Shown here: in pieces, positions 1 to 9,673 of the stretch
Numbering within the stretch: position 1 is the stretch's first letter
How the letters are laid out: each line of letters begins with the position of its first letter
Assembly (NCBI GenBank): GCA_910578215.1
Contig: CAJTPH010000023.1
Location: forward strand, 3,568 to 67,567
Source: an uncultured Acetatifactor sp.
GTDB lineage: Bacteria; Bacillota; Clostridia; Lachnospirales; Lachnospiraceae
DNA length: 64,000 nucleotides
Direction of reading: 5' to 3'
Position numbers and translations under genes: made by a program
Notes under the pieces: model-generated
The model's database searches: none
Told to the model about the DNA's origin: nothing
The model's input: the letters and a program-made list of their open reading frames with translations, nothing else

Positions 1-222
1 CAGCAGGCTGGGCAGAGTACAGGTCAATATGAACACCTTTCCCATGACCGCTGCCCCGTAAAGCGCCAGCCCCGCCACATTCAACAGAATCACCGCCCCC
101 ATTGCGATTCCCGTGAAAAGCAAGGTTTTCTTCCGGGAATACCGGGAACGGTACAACAGCATAAATATGATCAATAAATGAAACAGTGTCCAAATCACGG
201 ATAAATCCCTGAGAAGAATCAT
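1..222 (-). CDS. Sensor histidine kinase N-terminus, GHKL/AgrC-like (partial)
   Basis: Only the first 74 codons are inside the window. The ATG at 222 lies 4 bases after the stop of the response regulator gene, with a GAGG-type ribosome site inside the end of that gene. The visible part is almost all hydrophobic: one helix at about residues 8-22, a short Arg/Lys-rich loop, then a second at about 29-52. This matches the polytopic sensor domain of GHKL-type kinases that partner LytTR regulators. The kinase core is beyond the left edge, so the assignment rests on gene order and membrane topology. A LytTR regulator paired with an unrelated membrane protein is the alternative. Confidence 0.6.
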   Translation of the reverse strand, partial: MILLRDLSVIWTLFHLLIIFMLLYRSRYSRKKTLLFTGIAMGAVILLNVAGLALYGAAVMGKVFILTCTLPSLL

Positions 223-226
223 CTCA

Positions 227-943
227 TCAATCTACCTCCTCAAACAAAATCTCCTGGTACCGTCTCTTTACCTCCGCACAGTACCGCCTTGACACGGGAA
301 TCTGCTCTCCGCCAACCATGAGATCAGAGCCGTAAATCCCCTCCACATGGTACATGTTGACGATAAAGCTCTGGTGGCAGCGCAGAAAAACATCCCCGCA
401 TACCTTCTGCTGCAAATCGCTCAGCTTCCCCGTGCTTTCCTGTATCCTCCCATCCGTACAGCAAATGGACAGGGTATGTCCCCTGCTGCTTATATAACGA
501 ATCTTTTTATAGGGAATAGCACCGCTTTTCCCCCACCAGGTATACACAAAATTTTTCTCCCTGCCGTCTGTCGGTGCACCGCCACGGGCAAGGTTTTTCT
601 GCACCCTCCTGAGAAGCTCCTTTACACGTTCTTCCTGCACAGGCTTTATCAGATACTGGAAGGCATAGAGATCGTACGCTTCCCTGTAAAAATCACCGCT
701 GGAAGATATAAAGCAAATAAGCGCTTCCTCCTGCGCCCTGCGCAGCCGCTCCGCCAACTCGATTCCGTTCATGGATTCCCGCAAAAAAATATCCAGCAGG
801 TACAGATCATACCGCCGCCTTTTATTTTCCACATCCGCCAAAAGGCTCTCCGTATCGGAATAGATACCGACCTCCTGCCCGGACAGGTATTTTTTGAGAG
901 AAAGGGCATCTTCCATACAGTCGTCACAGACCGCTATCCGCAT
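227..943 (-). CDS. LytTR-family response regulator
   Basis: This is a cytoplasmic transcription regulator of the AgrA/LytR type. The receiver domain covers about residues 1-120, with the acidic pair D7/D8, the phospho-acceptor D51 (motif LYLLDIF) and the conserved K100 (motif YLIKP). The LytTR DNA-binding domain covers about 130-236 and ends with the typical FLRCHQSFIVNM and IPVSRRY segments. The 238-residue length is normal for the family. It is followed after 4 bases by a membrane sensor kinase, so the two form one operon. Phosphorylation by that kinase is inferred. No AgrD-type peptide gene is visible in the window. Confidence 0.92.
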   Translation of the reverse strand: MRIAVCDDCMEDALSLKKYLSGQEVGIYSDTESLLADVENKRRRYDLYLLDIFLRESMNGIELAERLRRAQEEALICFISSSGDFYREAYDLYAFQYLIKPVQEERVKELLRRVQKNLARGGAPTDGREKNFVYTWWGKSGAIPYKKIRYISSRGHTLSICCTDGRIQESTGKLSDLQQKVCGDVFLRCHQSFIVNMYHVEGIYGSDLMVGGEQIPVSRRYCAEVKRRYQEILFEEVD

Positions 944-1001
944 AGGCTTTTCTCCTTGTATATTTCGGTAACAAAAAAAACAGTCCGGTCAAATACGCTT
1001 T

Positions 1002-1030
1002 ATTATAGCACACTTCCATTATTCACAGAA
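1002..1030 (-). promoter_or_regulatory. Putative promoter of the LytTR two-component operon
   Basis: On the minus strand a perfect TATAAT (1002-1007) sits 17 bases downstream of a weak -35 TTCTGT (1025-1030). A weak -35 fits a promoter that needs an activator. The start codon at 943 leaves a leader of about 50 bases. Confidence 0.45.
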
Positions 1031-1051
1031 TGTTAATTTTGTTCCAAATGA

Positions 1052-1085
1052 TGTCAATTTTGCTTATTTTTGCTTATTTTGCAGT
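1052..1085. repeat. Three tandem ~10-bp direct repeats (ATTTTGCTT type)
   Basis: The plus strand shows near-identical copies AATTTTGCTT, ATTTTTGCTT and ATTTTGCAG in a row. They lie 20-80 bases upstream of the putative two-component promoter and just after the terminator of the DUF4132 operon. They could be binding sites for the LytTR regulator, but the spacing is tighter than classical LytTR boxes. Confidence 0.4.
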
Positions 1086-1089
1086 TTTT

Positions 1090-1126
1090 TGCCAAAAACG
1101 GCGCCTGCCCGAAGGCGGCGCCGTTT
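1090..1126 (-). terminator. Rho-independent terminator of the MoxR-DUF4132 operon
   Basis: A perfect 10-bp stem (AAACGGCGCC at 1096-1105 pairing with GGCGCCGTTT at 1117-1126) lies 52 bases after the DUF4132 stop. Read on the minus strand it is followed by a run of five T (1091-1099 region). It closes the operon that begins with the MoxR gene. Confidence 0.8.
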
Positions 1127-1177
1127 CCAAAGCTGTCTAATACCGTTTTATGTATGCCCGTGTCATAGAGGTCAGAC

Positions 1178-4100
1178 TTAACGATTGCCCCTGCACTTCG
1201 GATAGGGAAGCTGTTCATGGCTGGAGACGGTCGCCTTGGTAAGCTGGTAAACTATCTCGCTGAAATACCTGGGATTCACATCCTCAAGCTTGAGCTTGTT
1301 CTCCGCCCTGGCAGCCTCATAGATTCCCTTCTGAGCATCATCGGTCTGATAAAACGACGCCCCATAGACCGTCACCTCCTCGTTCTCATCCCCGATAAAG
1401 ACGCCCGAAAACTCCAGCTCCACGAATATGTTTCCATCCTGACGGTAAAATTCGTAGTATCCTCCTCCGTCTATCACACAGCCCCTATACCAGCCCATAC
1501 CCTGAAGCTTGCCGGACAGGGACAGTCCGTTCAGAAGCTTTCCTCCAAAGCGCTCCAGCTCCTTCTTGCCCTTTTCTTCCTCCGTCACCCGGTAGACAGT
1601 CCTTTCAAGCTGCTCGATGGGCTGCGTCACCTCGTAGTCCTCAAGCTGCTCCTTCCATGCCGCCAGAGCCTCCTCGTCCAGCTCGATGGGATGCACCAGA
1701 CCAATCAGGCCCTCCTGAGGCAGCTCATACTCATCCTGGTCCACCGTGTTAAAGCTGCCGTCCTCCATGTAACGGAAGGTATCCTTCAGCGCATTCTCCT
1801 CGTAAATTCCCCAGATCAGACCGATGGCAAACTGATGCATGACGGGATTTTTCACAAAAAGCTCCTGCCACTTTTCCACAGTCCACTTTCTCTCAACACT
1901 CATCGCCTGCTCCAGACGAAGCTTCTGGTTTTCCACTACGGTCTTAAGCTGTTTTTTCATCGTCTTGAAGGCGCTGTTTGCCTCCTGTGCCTTCCCCTCG
2001 TCATCTCTCTTGCCGGGAGCAGGCAGATTCTTAAGCTTCTTCCCGTCCTCGCTGAAGACCTCCAGCTCCAGAGAAGGATTCAGGTATACCCGGAAGGTGC
2101 GGGAACCATAGTCAAATATCTGCTCCATCTTATGGTCGAAGCCCAGGTTAGGCACGATCCTGTCCTCCAGCTCGTCCCTCGAAATGCCCAGCTGCTCCGC
2201 GGCATAGGAAAGCGCCTCACCCGCTGCCGTCTTCACCTGGCGGAATTTGCATTTGCGTGCAAGCTGGTCAACCAATATCAGCCCGTCGGCGCTTCCGCTC
2301 AATGCCAGCGCCTTCACTCCCTCCATGGCCATGGCGCCTCTTGAGTTCGCAGGCCACTCCTGTATCTGGCGGTATAGAACCGGCGTCACCTTTTCCCTGC
2401 CGTGAATCGATGCGGCATAAAGAACCCACTTCTTCTTTGCCTCTGCCCCGACCTCTATCCACCTTCCGAAAAGCTCGCTCATAAACGCCGCAAGCTCGGA
2501 GGGAACCAGGCTCTCCGCAAGCCTTGCCGCATCCGCGCACAAGCCCGGTGTTTTCATGTCCGCATATGACACCAGAATCGCCTGAAGGATTTCCTCCCCT
2601 GCCGGCGTTCCGTCGGTCTTATGTACCTCCGGGAAAGGCGTTTCGTAAGCCCACGCCACCTTCCGCTTTCTTCCGCCCTTTAATATATCGGCTGCAAACT
2701 GCTCCGGGGTCAGACCGGCACCGTCCTGGCCCTGCGGCGCCGCATCCCCAGCCACGCCAAGCACCTCGCACAGGAGCGTTTTGATCTTCCTGCTCTTCTC
2801 GGATTCCAGGGCCTTTGTCAGCTCCTCCCGATATTTCTCCGCACCCCATTGCTTCAGGACGGTTATGGCAAGCTCGCGCTCCTGGGACTTCTTGGAGCAG
2901 AGCAGCGCCTTCACCTCCGGCTCCCATTCCCTGCGCTCCACGCAGACCGCGGCAAGGATTTCTCTTACCTGCAGGGAGCTGTCCGCCGCGCATGCAAGCA
3001 GGGCATCCTTGTACTCCTCCCCCAGTTTGTCCAGTACCATGACACAGAGCAGTCTGACCACAGCGCTTCCTTCCTTTGACTCTCTGACGAACTCCTCCCT
3101 CACGGAAGCATCCTTTTCGCGGGTCTGCTTAACCAAAGCCTCCACGCAGAAGTCACGGCACACGATTTTATCCTTATCATTGTAAAAGCAGTCGTACATG
3201 CCTTCTATGGCTGAAAGGCAGTAATGCATGGGCAGCTTCTCCATCTCAAACAGCTCCAGCATGTCAACCATGTTCTCCAGGTTCAGTCCTTGATAATAAG
3301 CGTTAGACGTCTCTCTCTCCACACCCGTGATGTTGGCACGGGTAAAACAATCTCCGTGCATAAGCAAGGCCTCCATCACCAGAGCCCTGCGGAACAGCTG
3401 GTCCTCCCCTGTGTTGGGAATTTTCATGATCTTAGTCCATGAGCAGCAGAGCGTCCAGCCGCTATAGTAATTTTTTTGCTTTTCACGCCATTCGTCCACA
3501 TACGGCAGCAGCGCCTCAAGAGACTCCTCCCCCGCCAGATATCCCTTCAGCTCGCGTAAACCGACGTTCTTACACCACTCCGTCAGCTCCTTGATCATTT
3601 TCTCCCTGTACAGAGGGTCCGCGCCGTTGTTCAGGGCTTTGTAAAGAGAGATATTTCCCGACCTGATCTTCTCCATGAGAACCCCGTACTCCTCCGTGTC
3701 CAGATCAGGCAGCAGGGTCTTTATATCATCGGGGTATTGCTGCACCATACGCTTCAGCGATCCCTGCACAAACCCGACTCTCTGCACATTCCTTAAGCAC
3801 CATTTTATATAATCTTTTATCAGGCTCTTGTCAAGGCTCCTTTCAAGCAGCTCTGTATACTGCGACGCCCACTCCTGGGGAGACATCTCGACACACGCCG
3901 CCAGGGCCTCATACATATCGGCCAGCATGGCAATTCTCAGAAAAGCAAACGCTTTCCTTGAATGCCCGACTGAGAAAAAGGCCGCTCCTGTCAACAGCTT
4001 CATCAAATATTCGTTGGGAGACATTTTTTTGTTAAATACCTGAAGTACTCTCTCCGGTATGGGTTCTCCCGGATCAGACTCCTTAATATAATTTTTCAGG

Positions 4101-4795
4101 ATCTCCGCTTCCTCATCGGACGTCTGCGCCAGCAGCTCCCTCATGCTGTTCTGCAGATCATCCTCCACGATCCTGAGAGCGCGCAGGACTCCCGGGCGTT
4201 CCTCGCCTGCGCCGTCCTTTTTGGAAAACAGCATCTTCAACAGTCCCTGTCCCTTTTTGGCGCCTGCCTGCGATTCCGCAGTCGAAACCGCAAACAGGTA
4301 AACGGCTGCCAGAAGCAATCTTGCATTGTCCGCCTCCTGCCAGCACAGATCCAGCGCATCCAAAAGCACCTGCGGATTTTCCTTTCCTGCTCTATACAGG
4401 AGTCTCATCGGCACCTTGTTCAGCCTGTATTGAGTCGATACCGCGCTTGCCGCCCTGAGCGCGGCAGCCTGTTCCGGAGTCAGATAGCTGGTGGCGTCAT
4501 AATAAGATATGACGTTCTCCGCCGTTGCTCCCCCTACTACCGCCGCAAAGCGCACATAGCGCCCATATTCCTCGAGAAGCTTCCTTTTCTGCAGATAATT
4601 CACATAGTTACAGCTCTCCGCCGCACAATTTATTTTCGTGAAATCCTGATGCTCCGCCCCGGACAAGAGCGCCCGGTCCTCCTCCCCGGACATATCCAGA
4701 TAGCTCTCCGCCAGCTTCCGGTTGCCCTCGGTCAGCTCCAGGCAGTCCAGAGCATTCATAAGTAACTGATAGATTCGTTCGTTTTCCAGATTCAT
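1178..4795 (-). CDS. DUF4132 domain protein, YehI/MolR-like
   Basis: A 1205-residue cytoplasmic protein without signal peptide or membrane segments. The N-terminal two thirds are helical and HEAT-like. The C-terminal part from about residue 870 carries the DUF4132 signature: a GISRDELEDRIVPNLGFD-type segment, then a DYGSRTF strand, a basic GK linker, an ERKWTVEKWQELF helix, and near 1105 a WYRG-GGGYYEFYRQ region. E. coli YehI (old name MolR) belongs to this family and sits beside the same partners (MoxR, DUF5682, VWA, SWIM). It is the last gene of the operon, 75 bases after the SWIM gene, with its own AGGAGG site. The molecular role is unknown; a partner or substrate-binding role with the MoxR ATPase is inferred from neighbourhood only. 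Confidence 0.85.
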   Translation of the reverse strand: MNLENERIYQLLMNALDCLELTEGNRKLAESYLDMSGEEDRALLSGAEHQDFTKINCAAESCNYVNYLQKRKLLEEYGRYVRFAAVVGGATAENVISYYDATSYLTPEQAAALRAASAVSTQYRLNKVPMRLLYRAGKENPQVLLDALDLCWQEADNARLLLAAVYLFAVSTAESQAGAKKGQGLLKMLFSKKDGAGEERPGVLRALRIVEDDLQNSMRELLAQTSDEEAEILKNYIKESDPGEPIPERVLQVFNKKMSPNEYLMKLLTGAAFFSVGHSRKAFAFLRIAMLADMYEALAACVEMSPQEWASQYTELLERSLDKSLIKDYIKWCLRNVQRVGFVQGSLKRMVQQYPDDIKTLLPDLDTEEYGVLMEKIRSGNISLYKALNNGADPLYREKMIKELTEWCKNVGLRELKGYLAGEESLEALLPYVDEWREKQKNYYSGWTLCCSWTKIMKIPNTGEDQLFRRALVMEALLMHGDCFTRANITGVERETSNAYYQGLNLENMVDMLELFEMEKLPMHYCLSAIEGMYDCFYNDKDKIVCRDFCVEALVKQTREKDASVREEFVRESKEGSAVVRLLCVMVLDKLGEEYKDALLACAADSSLQVREILAAVCVERREWEPEVKALLCSKKSQERELAITVLKQWGAEKYREELTKALESEKSRKIKTLLCEVLGVAGDAAPQGQDGAGLTPEQFAADILKGGRKRKVAWAYETPFPEVHKTDGTPAGEEILQAILVSYADMKTPGLCADAARLAESLVPSELAAFMSELFGRWIEVGAEAKKKWVLYAASIHGREKVTPVLYRQIQEWPANSRGAMAMEGVKALALSGSADGLILVDQLARKCKFRQVKTAAGEALSYAAEQLGISRDELEDRIVPNLGFDHKMEQIFDYGSRTFRVYLNPSLELEVFSEDGKKLKNLPAPGKRDDEGKAQEANSAFKTMKKQLKTVVENQKLRLEQAMSVERKWTVEKWQELFVKNPVMHQFAIGLIWGIYEENALKDTFRYMEDGSFNTVDQDEYELPQEGLIGLVHPIELDEEALAAWKEQLEDYEVTQPIEQLERTVYRVTEEEKGKKELERFGGKLLNGLSLSGKLQGMGWYRGCVIDGGGYYEFYRQDGNIFVELEFSGVFIGDENEEVTVYGASFYQTDDAQKGIYEAARAENKLKLEDVNPRYFSEIVYQLTKATVSSHEQLPYPKCRGNR

Positions 4796-4838
4796 TAATT
4801 ATACCCTCCTATTCCATTTCCCGTCTGCGGTAACTTGC

Positions 4839-4858
4839 AAGCGTCCTTTAGGACGCTT
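4839..4858 (-). other. Intergenic hairpin between SWIM and DUF4132 genes
   Basis: An 8-bp perfect stem (AAGCGTCC/GGACGCTT) with a 4-base loop. The only T-run follows it on the plus strand, whereas both genes are read on the minus strand, so it is probably an mRNA-processing or stability hairpin rather than a terminator. Confidence 0.5.
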
Positions 4859-4870
4859 TTGTTCTCTGCA

Positions 4871-7237
4871 CTACTGCACCTCCGCCGGTTCTTCTTTGTC
4901 TGCCTCCAGAGACAGACGCACCCTGTCAAAGGAAACCCTCTCGTTACAGGTCTTTAAATACAGCTGCAGTTCTTCCCACACTTCCAGCAAGGGTTCCGGA
5001 GTAAATTCCATCCGGTGGTGTCTTCCCCTTAACAGCTCCGCTATCTCCGCCAGCTTCTCTCCTGCATAATGAAGCCCTAATTCCTCCCCCTCCGCAGCGC
5101 ATGCAGAAATGCGCCCTTCCAGCTCCTCCGAAGATGACCTCAGCCCGCTCACAAACAGGTCCGCAAGATTCCTTCCGATCTCCCTCAGATACTGCTCCAT
5201 TATATCCAGCGCCTCCCTTGAAGGAAGGGGCGGCGCCTTGCCCGGGGACGCTGCACTTCCGGCTGCCGCCTCCGACTCCGGGAGCGCTTCCTTATCCGCT
5301 GCCCCCGGCTCCGGGAGCGCTTCCTTATCCGCCTCCGCAGACGCCTCCGGGCCTAAAAAGGTTTTCTGCCCGCACGCGGACAACAGCCCGTCCGTCTTCT
5401 GAAGCCAGAATTCCACGGGATACAGACACAGCCTGCCCTCCTGCAGATACAGACTTCCGAAAAGAACCAGAGACGCATACTTCCCCTTTCTCACCTTCTT
5501 CTCCATGCGCTCCAACAGCTGGATGACGAGCCTCTCCTCCCGGGTATATCTCAAGGATACATATATACGGCGGCCCTGGGTGTCAAAAAGCTCCCAGGAA
5601 AACCTCTGCCTGGTTTTGTCAAATACCGCCTCACCCCAGCGGACCGCCCCCAGAAGCGCCAGCCGTTCTCCCTTCCTGCCCCCAGCCCCGTCATCAAAGG
5701 CGGCGGCGCCTGCCTCTGCTTCACCAGACGCATCGCTTCCTGCTCCATAGGTCCCCGGGGCATACATAAGCTCCAGGAGCCTTCTGTAATCCCAGATGAT
5801 CCTTCCGCAGACCTCATCATCCAAAAGGCGTTTTGCCCCCAGAAGCTCTCCTCTGGTCTCCTGACTGGCGGAGAGGCGGCCTCCCGGCGCAAGCCTGGCA
5901 TCCACAAGCTCGATTTCCATCTCAAAAAGCTGACGCCTGCTGCATTCCAATCCCCAGGGCGTCTGGCTGTATTCCTGAGCATTCCGTTTTCTTTCGGTTC
6001 CCTCATAAAATGTGGGCCGCGCGTCTGTCCATGTAAGATACCGTCCGTCAGCTTCATTCAGGAAATAATAGATTTCTCCCTCATACCCCGCCTTGCTCTT
6101 AAAGGCACGGGACCCCATTCCTATCAGCCGCAGCGTCCCGGCATACTCATAAGCATCCCGGAAGTTACCCGCAAGCCTCTGCAGCTTTGCTGTATTCCCT
6201 GTCTCCTGTATCTGTCCGGCAAGACGATACAGTCCCAAAAGCCTGTCGAGAAGCTCCTCCTCCCGAAACCGCGCCTGCCTTTCAAAATATTGCGTATACT
6301 CCTCCGCAGCTCCCCGCAGGCTGCGCTCCATATCCGCCAGCCCCGCGCGATGGCTGATCACCGCCAGCCTCTCCATACTTACGGAAACCTCCGGCGACTG
6401 CCTGGACAGCCCTGTGCAGAGCTGAAGCTTCACCGCCTCCCGAAGGCTTTCGCAGACCTCTCTCATCTGCCCCTGGTCAAGGACGCCCTCCGCATCCTGC
6501 CCCGCCTCCAGCTCCTGCAGGGTACAGACTCCCTCCCGCAGCCGCCAGATCAAAAGCGCCTGCGCCTTATGGGTACACAGCTCCTTGCTGTGACAGGTAC
6601 AGGATGAATAAGACAGCGGCTCCAAAAGCCTTACCACCGCCCGCTCCCAGGGCAGCTCCACCGTCACAATAGATCCTGCCTCCACCGGAGGAAGACCCCC
6701 TGTCCGCACATGGGCAACCAGCTTCCGGTAATGGCCGGGCCCGCATGCCTTAATCAGCCGCTCCTGGGGAAGCGCAAGAAATTCAGCAAATTTAGGCTTT
6801 GCCGGGTCTCCGGCTTCTTCCGGTCCCCCTGCTTCTTCCGGCTCCACGGTTTTTACCGCTTCCTGGGCTTTGCCCTGCTCCTCTGTCCTCCCGGCCTCCT
6901 CTGCGGCCTTCGTTTCCTGTCCGCCGCCATCATCCAGACTTCCCTTCAGCCAAAGTACCGCCGTCACAATATGTCTGCACATGCTTCTGGACGGACAGGT
7001 GCATGTGCTGTCCCCCAGCGGGGCGCGGATCATGCAGGTCTCCTCATTGAGTTTTACCTGAACGACCGTCCGCATTTTTTCCTGCGCCTTATCCCGCGCC
7101 TCCTCCTGCTGCCAGTCCGCCACAGGGCTTTCCTGCTCCAGATCCTTGTAAGCCCGCTTTAAAATTCCCTTGTTGCCCAGTCCGGTCAGATAGTCGTCAT
7201 CCACCTGACGAATGAGCTCTCTCAATTCCTCACCCAT
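4871..7237 (-). CDS. Double SWIM zinc-finger protein, YehQ-like
   Basis: A 788-residue protein with two SWIM zinc-binding motifs of CxCx5CxH form: C79/C81/C87/H89 and C213/C215/C221/H223. SWIM motifs bind DNA or protein in other families. A low-complexity Glu/Ala-rich stretch (about 105-148) separates the two. The middle and C-terminal parts are mostly helical, with a second Ala/Glu/Pro-rich insert near 640-680. E. coli YehQ, which shares this operon context, is a SWIM protein. The start overlaps the end of the VWA gene by 8 bases, so the two are translationally coupled. No catalytic motif is visible. A role in substrate recognition for the MoxR-VWA machinery is inference. Confidence 0.85.
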   Translation of the reverse strand: MGEELRELIRQVDDDYLTGLGNKGILKRAYKDLEQESPVADWQQEEARDKAQEKMRTVVQVKLNEETCMIRAPLGDSTCTCPSRSMCRHIVTAVLWLKGSLDDGGGQETKAAEEAGRTEEQGKAQEAVKTVEPEEAGGPEEAGDPAKPKFAEFLALPQERLIKACGPGHYRKLVAHVRTGGLPPVEAGSIVTVELPWERAVVRLLEPLSYSSCTCHSKELCTHKAQALLIWRLREGVCTLQELEAGQDAEGVLDQGQMREVCESLREAVKLQLCTGLSRQSPEVSVSMERLAVISHRAGLADMERSLRGAAEEYTQYFERQARFREEELLDRLLGLYRLAGQIQETGNTAKLQRLAGNFRDAYEYAGTLRLIGMGSRAFKSKAGYEGEIYYFLNEADGRYLTWTDARPTFYEGTERKRNAQEYSQTPWGLECSRRQLFEMEIELVDARLAPGGRLSASQETRGELLGAKRLLDDEVCGRIIWDYRRLLELMYAPGTYGAGSDASGEAEAGAAAFDDGAGGRKGERLALLGAVRWGEAVFDKTRQRFSWELFDTQGRRIYVSLRYTREERLVIQLLERMEKKVRKGKYASLVLFGSLYLQEGRLCLYPVEFWLQKTDGLLSACGQKTFLGPEASAEADKEALPEPGAADKEALPESEAAAGSAASPGKAPPLPSREALDIMEQYLREIGRNLADLFVSGLRSSSEELEGRISACAAEGEELGLHYAGEKLAEIAELLRGRHHRMEFTPEPLLEVWEELQLYLKTCNERVSFDRVRLSLEADKEEPAEVQ

Positions 7238-8366
7238 TCATAACCGCTCCCATAAAATCCGCCAGAGCTCCCGGTGTCATTGCTCCCACATGGGCTCCCA
7301 TATCCGCCATTCTTTGCGCCGTCTGCCTGTCATATACCGGATTTGCCTCCCTGTCCAGCGCCGTAAGACAGATAAGCTTTGCCCCGCTTTCCACAATCCT
7401 GCGGCTGACACCCAAAAGCCCCTGGACACTGCCGCCCTCGCACAGATCGGACACAAGCACCACCATGGTCCGATGAGGATTTTCTATCAAAGTCTCGCAG
7501 TATTCAAGCGCACCCGCAATATAAGTACCCCCGCCCAGCTGTATACTCATCAGCGTGGCAACCGGGTCCTCCAGGTAACTGCTTAAGTCCACCACCTGGG
7601 TGTCAAAGATCACAAGCTTTGTGTCCAGCATGGGAAGCTTTACAAAAACACCCGCCATAACCGCGCTGTGAATGACCGAGTCCAGCATGGAGCCGCTCTC
7701 GTCCACCGCGACAATCACCCTCCACTTGTTGTAACGCCTGGTCCTGCCGTTAAAATATACGTGCTCAAGCACCAGACGCCCGTTTTCCTCGTCATAGTGC
7801 TTCAGATTGCTTTTGATGGTCTTCTTAATGTCCAGACTGCGGATGGAGGGGACAGGGCTCCTGCTGTTGCGGTCTATCCTGCCAAGCAGAGAGCGGCGGA
7901 TATCCTGCTTCAGCTTCTCCGCTATCTGCTCCGCAACCCTTTTCACAATCCTTTTCGCCTCCTCCAGCACATCCCCCTTCATCAGATGTTTGAGCTGCAG
8001 AATCGTCTTTAACAGCTCCTGGTTCGGCTCCAGCTTCCGAAGCACCTCCTTGTCCGTCAAAAGCTCCGTCATTCCATAGCTTTCAAGCGCGTGCTTCTCC
8101 AGGATTTCAACCGTTTCCCTGGGAAACAGCTTCCTGATGCGGGTGATCCAGGTCGCCGCCGTCAAGCGGCTGTCCCCGGTGCCGCCGTCCCTGCGCACGT
8201 CCTCTCCCTGCTCTCTCCCGTACAGGAAATCCAGCGCATCCTCCAGGTCCGTACAGGAAATACCGTTCTCCAGCCTTCCGTCCCCCTGAAAAGCCAGCTG
8301 CTCTGACGCATAGCCGCCCAAAATCAACCTCCAGCGGTTAAGCTGCCCGGTGTCCCTATCATTCAT
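7230..8366 (-). CDS. VWA (CoxE-like) protein, YehP-like
   Basis: A von Willebrand factor A protein of the type that partners MoxR ATPases. With numbering from the upstream ATG at 8393, the C-terminal VWA domain (about 226-387) has a complete MIDAS metal site: D231-ESGS, T290 in QLGGGT and D316 in LVSDLCEGG. The segments DSVIHSAVMA and the QLGGGTYIAGALEY pattern match E. coli YehP as I remember it. The N-terminal 200 residues are helical. I prefer the ATG at 8366 because GGAGCGAGG precedes it and the family starts with a RWRLILG segment soon after the first Met; the 8393 ATG lacks a ribosome site. It overlaps the SWIM gene (8 bases). Confidence 0.9.
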   Translation of the reverse strand: MNDRDTGQLNRWRLILGGYASEQLAFQGDGRLENGISCTDLEDALDFLYGREQGEDVRRDGGTGDSRLTAATWITRIRKLFPRETVEILEKHALESYGMTELLTDKEVLRKLEPNQELLKTILQLKHLMKGDVLEEAKRIVKRVAEQIAEKLKQDIRRSLLGRIDRNSRSPVPSIRSLDIKKTIKSNLKHYDEENGRLVLEHVYFNGRTRRYNKWRVIVAVDESGSMLDSVIHSAVMAGVFVKLPMLDTKLVIFDTQVVDLSSYLEDPVATLMSIQLGGGTYIAGALEYCETLIENPHRTMVVLVSDLCEGGSVQGLLGVSRRIVESGAKLICLTALDREANPVYDRQTAQRMADMGAHVGAMTPGALADFMGAVMNG

Positions 8367-8373
8367 ATGCCGC

Positions 8374-9600
8374 TTATACCTCGCTCCATCCAAACAGTGT
8401 CTTTTTAAAATGACTCTTGTACTCGATTACCCTGGGATGATCGGGAAATCTGTTCCAATATTCCATGGCCTTTTTGATGTCCCGCTTCACCCCGCGCCCA
8501 TAGGCATATATTTCTCCCAGCCCCAGCGAACAAAGGCAGGAGGAGGGCTTGACCTCAAACTCCTTGCGTGCCGCGCCATAGTCCTGCTGGATGCCCCAGC
8601 CCTTTAAATAGCAGGTTCCAAGCATGTCCGAGGACCAACTGTTATCCGCCCTGACCCTTAAAAACAGCTCCACCGCCCTGTTGTAATCCGGCTCGATATC
8701 CTGACCGCCGTAAAAATAGATCTCCCCCAGACGGTTACAACAGCCTGTGACATCCTCGCTCAGCTCTATGCCTCTGGAAAAGCATTCGATTGCCTTCTTC
8801 AAGTCCAGCGGCAGCTTCCCGTTATAGGAGTACAGCCTTCCCAGCCGATAGCAGGCATCCGCATCATTGTGCTCCATGGCACGCTCATACATTTCAGCCG
8901 CTTCCTGGATATTTCCTGCCTCCTCCAGATCCCTTCCCTCCATGCGCTCAAACGAAGCCACTCCACGGCTGGCGCCGATATGCCGCAGCTCCTTTGCCCT
9001 TTTCTCGTTCTTTGGCATGCCGTAATCCCCGGAGGTGATTATGTTGATCAAATTACTGATACCCAGCACGGAGCCGGAGGCGATAATACCCTCGTACAGA
9101 GAAATGGCCCTGTTCTGGAAATCCACCACGTTTGCAAGCGAGACCGCATTGGAATCCATACCCATAAACTGAATCACATCGCCATAGAAATAGGCGTTTG
9201 CAATCATATATTTACAAAATACCTGCCCCGCCATGGCTTTTTTCTCCACCTGGTCCCAGATTTCCCTGAGGGAGCTATAGGGCGGATAGACGAAGGTTCC
9301 CTTGCCGGGCTTGAAGCCCCCTACCCTCATGGCTCCGAACATGGTCACGGCGCTGCCGCGCTCAAGACCCTTCTCCAGCCATCTCTCCCCCTTCTCGTCG
9401 TCATCCTCAAAGCCGAACCTGGGGTCCACAAAGCTCTCACCGAAGCAGCACCTTGCCAGGAAAAAGCAGGCGTCTCCGTCGCCCTCGCCCGCAGCCTCCT
9501 CCAGCATCCTCCTGGCTTCCCTGCTTTTTTCCACATTGGGAATCACCCACAGATTCTGCACGGCAAATTCCACTCTCTCGTCAAATACATTGCTCATCAT
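8374..9600 (-). CDS. Sel1-like repeat protein
   Basis: A 408-residue soluble helical-repeat protein. Sel1/TPR-type units recur, for example ACFFLARCCFG near the N-terminus, then ADACYRLGRLYSYNG, GCCNRLGEIYFYGGQ, SSDMLGTCYLKGWG and SLGLGEIYAYGRG toward the C-terminus. These repeats scaffold protein-protein contacts. It lies inside the MoxR operon between the beta-galactosidase and VWA genes, with an AGGAGG site before the start. It is not part of the E. coli yeh set, so its presence here is an accessory feature. Its binding partner is unknown. Confidence 0.82.
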   Translation of the reverse strand: MMSNVFDERVEFAVQNLWVIPNVEKSREARRMLEEAAGEGDGDACFFLARCCFGESFVDPRFGFEDDDEKGERWLEKGLERGSAVTMFGAMRVGGFKPGKGTFVYPPYSSLREIWDQVEKKAMAGQVFCKYMIANAYFYGDVIQFMGMDSNAVSLANVVDFQNRAISLYEGIIASGSVLGISNLINIITSGDYGMPKNEKRAKELRHIGASRGVASFERMEGRDLEEAGNIQEAAEMYERAMEHNDADACYRLGRLYSYNGKLPLDLKKAIECFSRGIELSEDVTGCCNRLGEIYFYGGQDIEPDYNRAVELFLRVRADNSWSSDMLGTCYLKGWGIQQDYGAARKEFEVKPSSCLCSLGLGEIYAYGRGVKRDIKKAMEYWNRFPDHPRVIEYKSHFKKTLFGWSEV

Positions 9601-9673
9601 TCATACCTCCTATATTTAGTCGCTGCGCAACGGCTCTAAAGTCCGAAGCAGTCTTTCTGCTGCGCCCGCTCCT

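Noticed and set aside
1..943. Agr quorum-sensing locus
   Set aside because: Only the regulator and the kinase start are visible. No AgrB or AgrD-like gene lies within the window.
4839..4858. Terminator between SWIM and DUF4132 genes
   Set aside because: The T-run is on the wrong strand for these genes, and the downstream gene has no promoter of its own.
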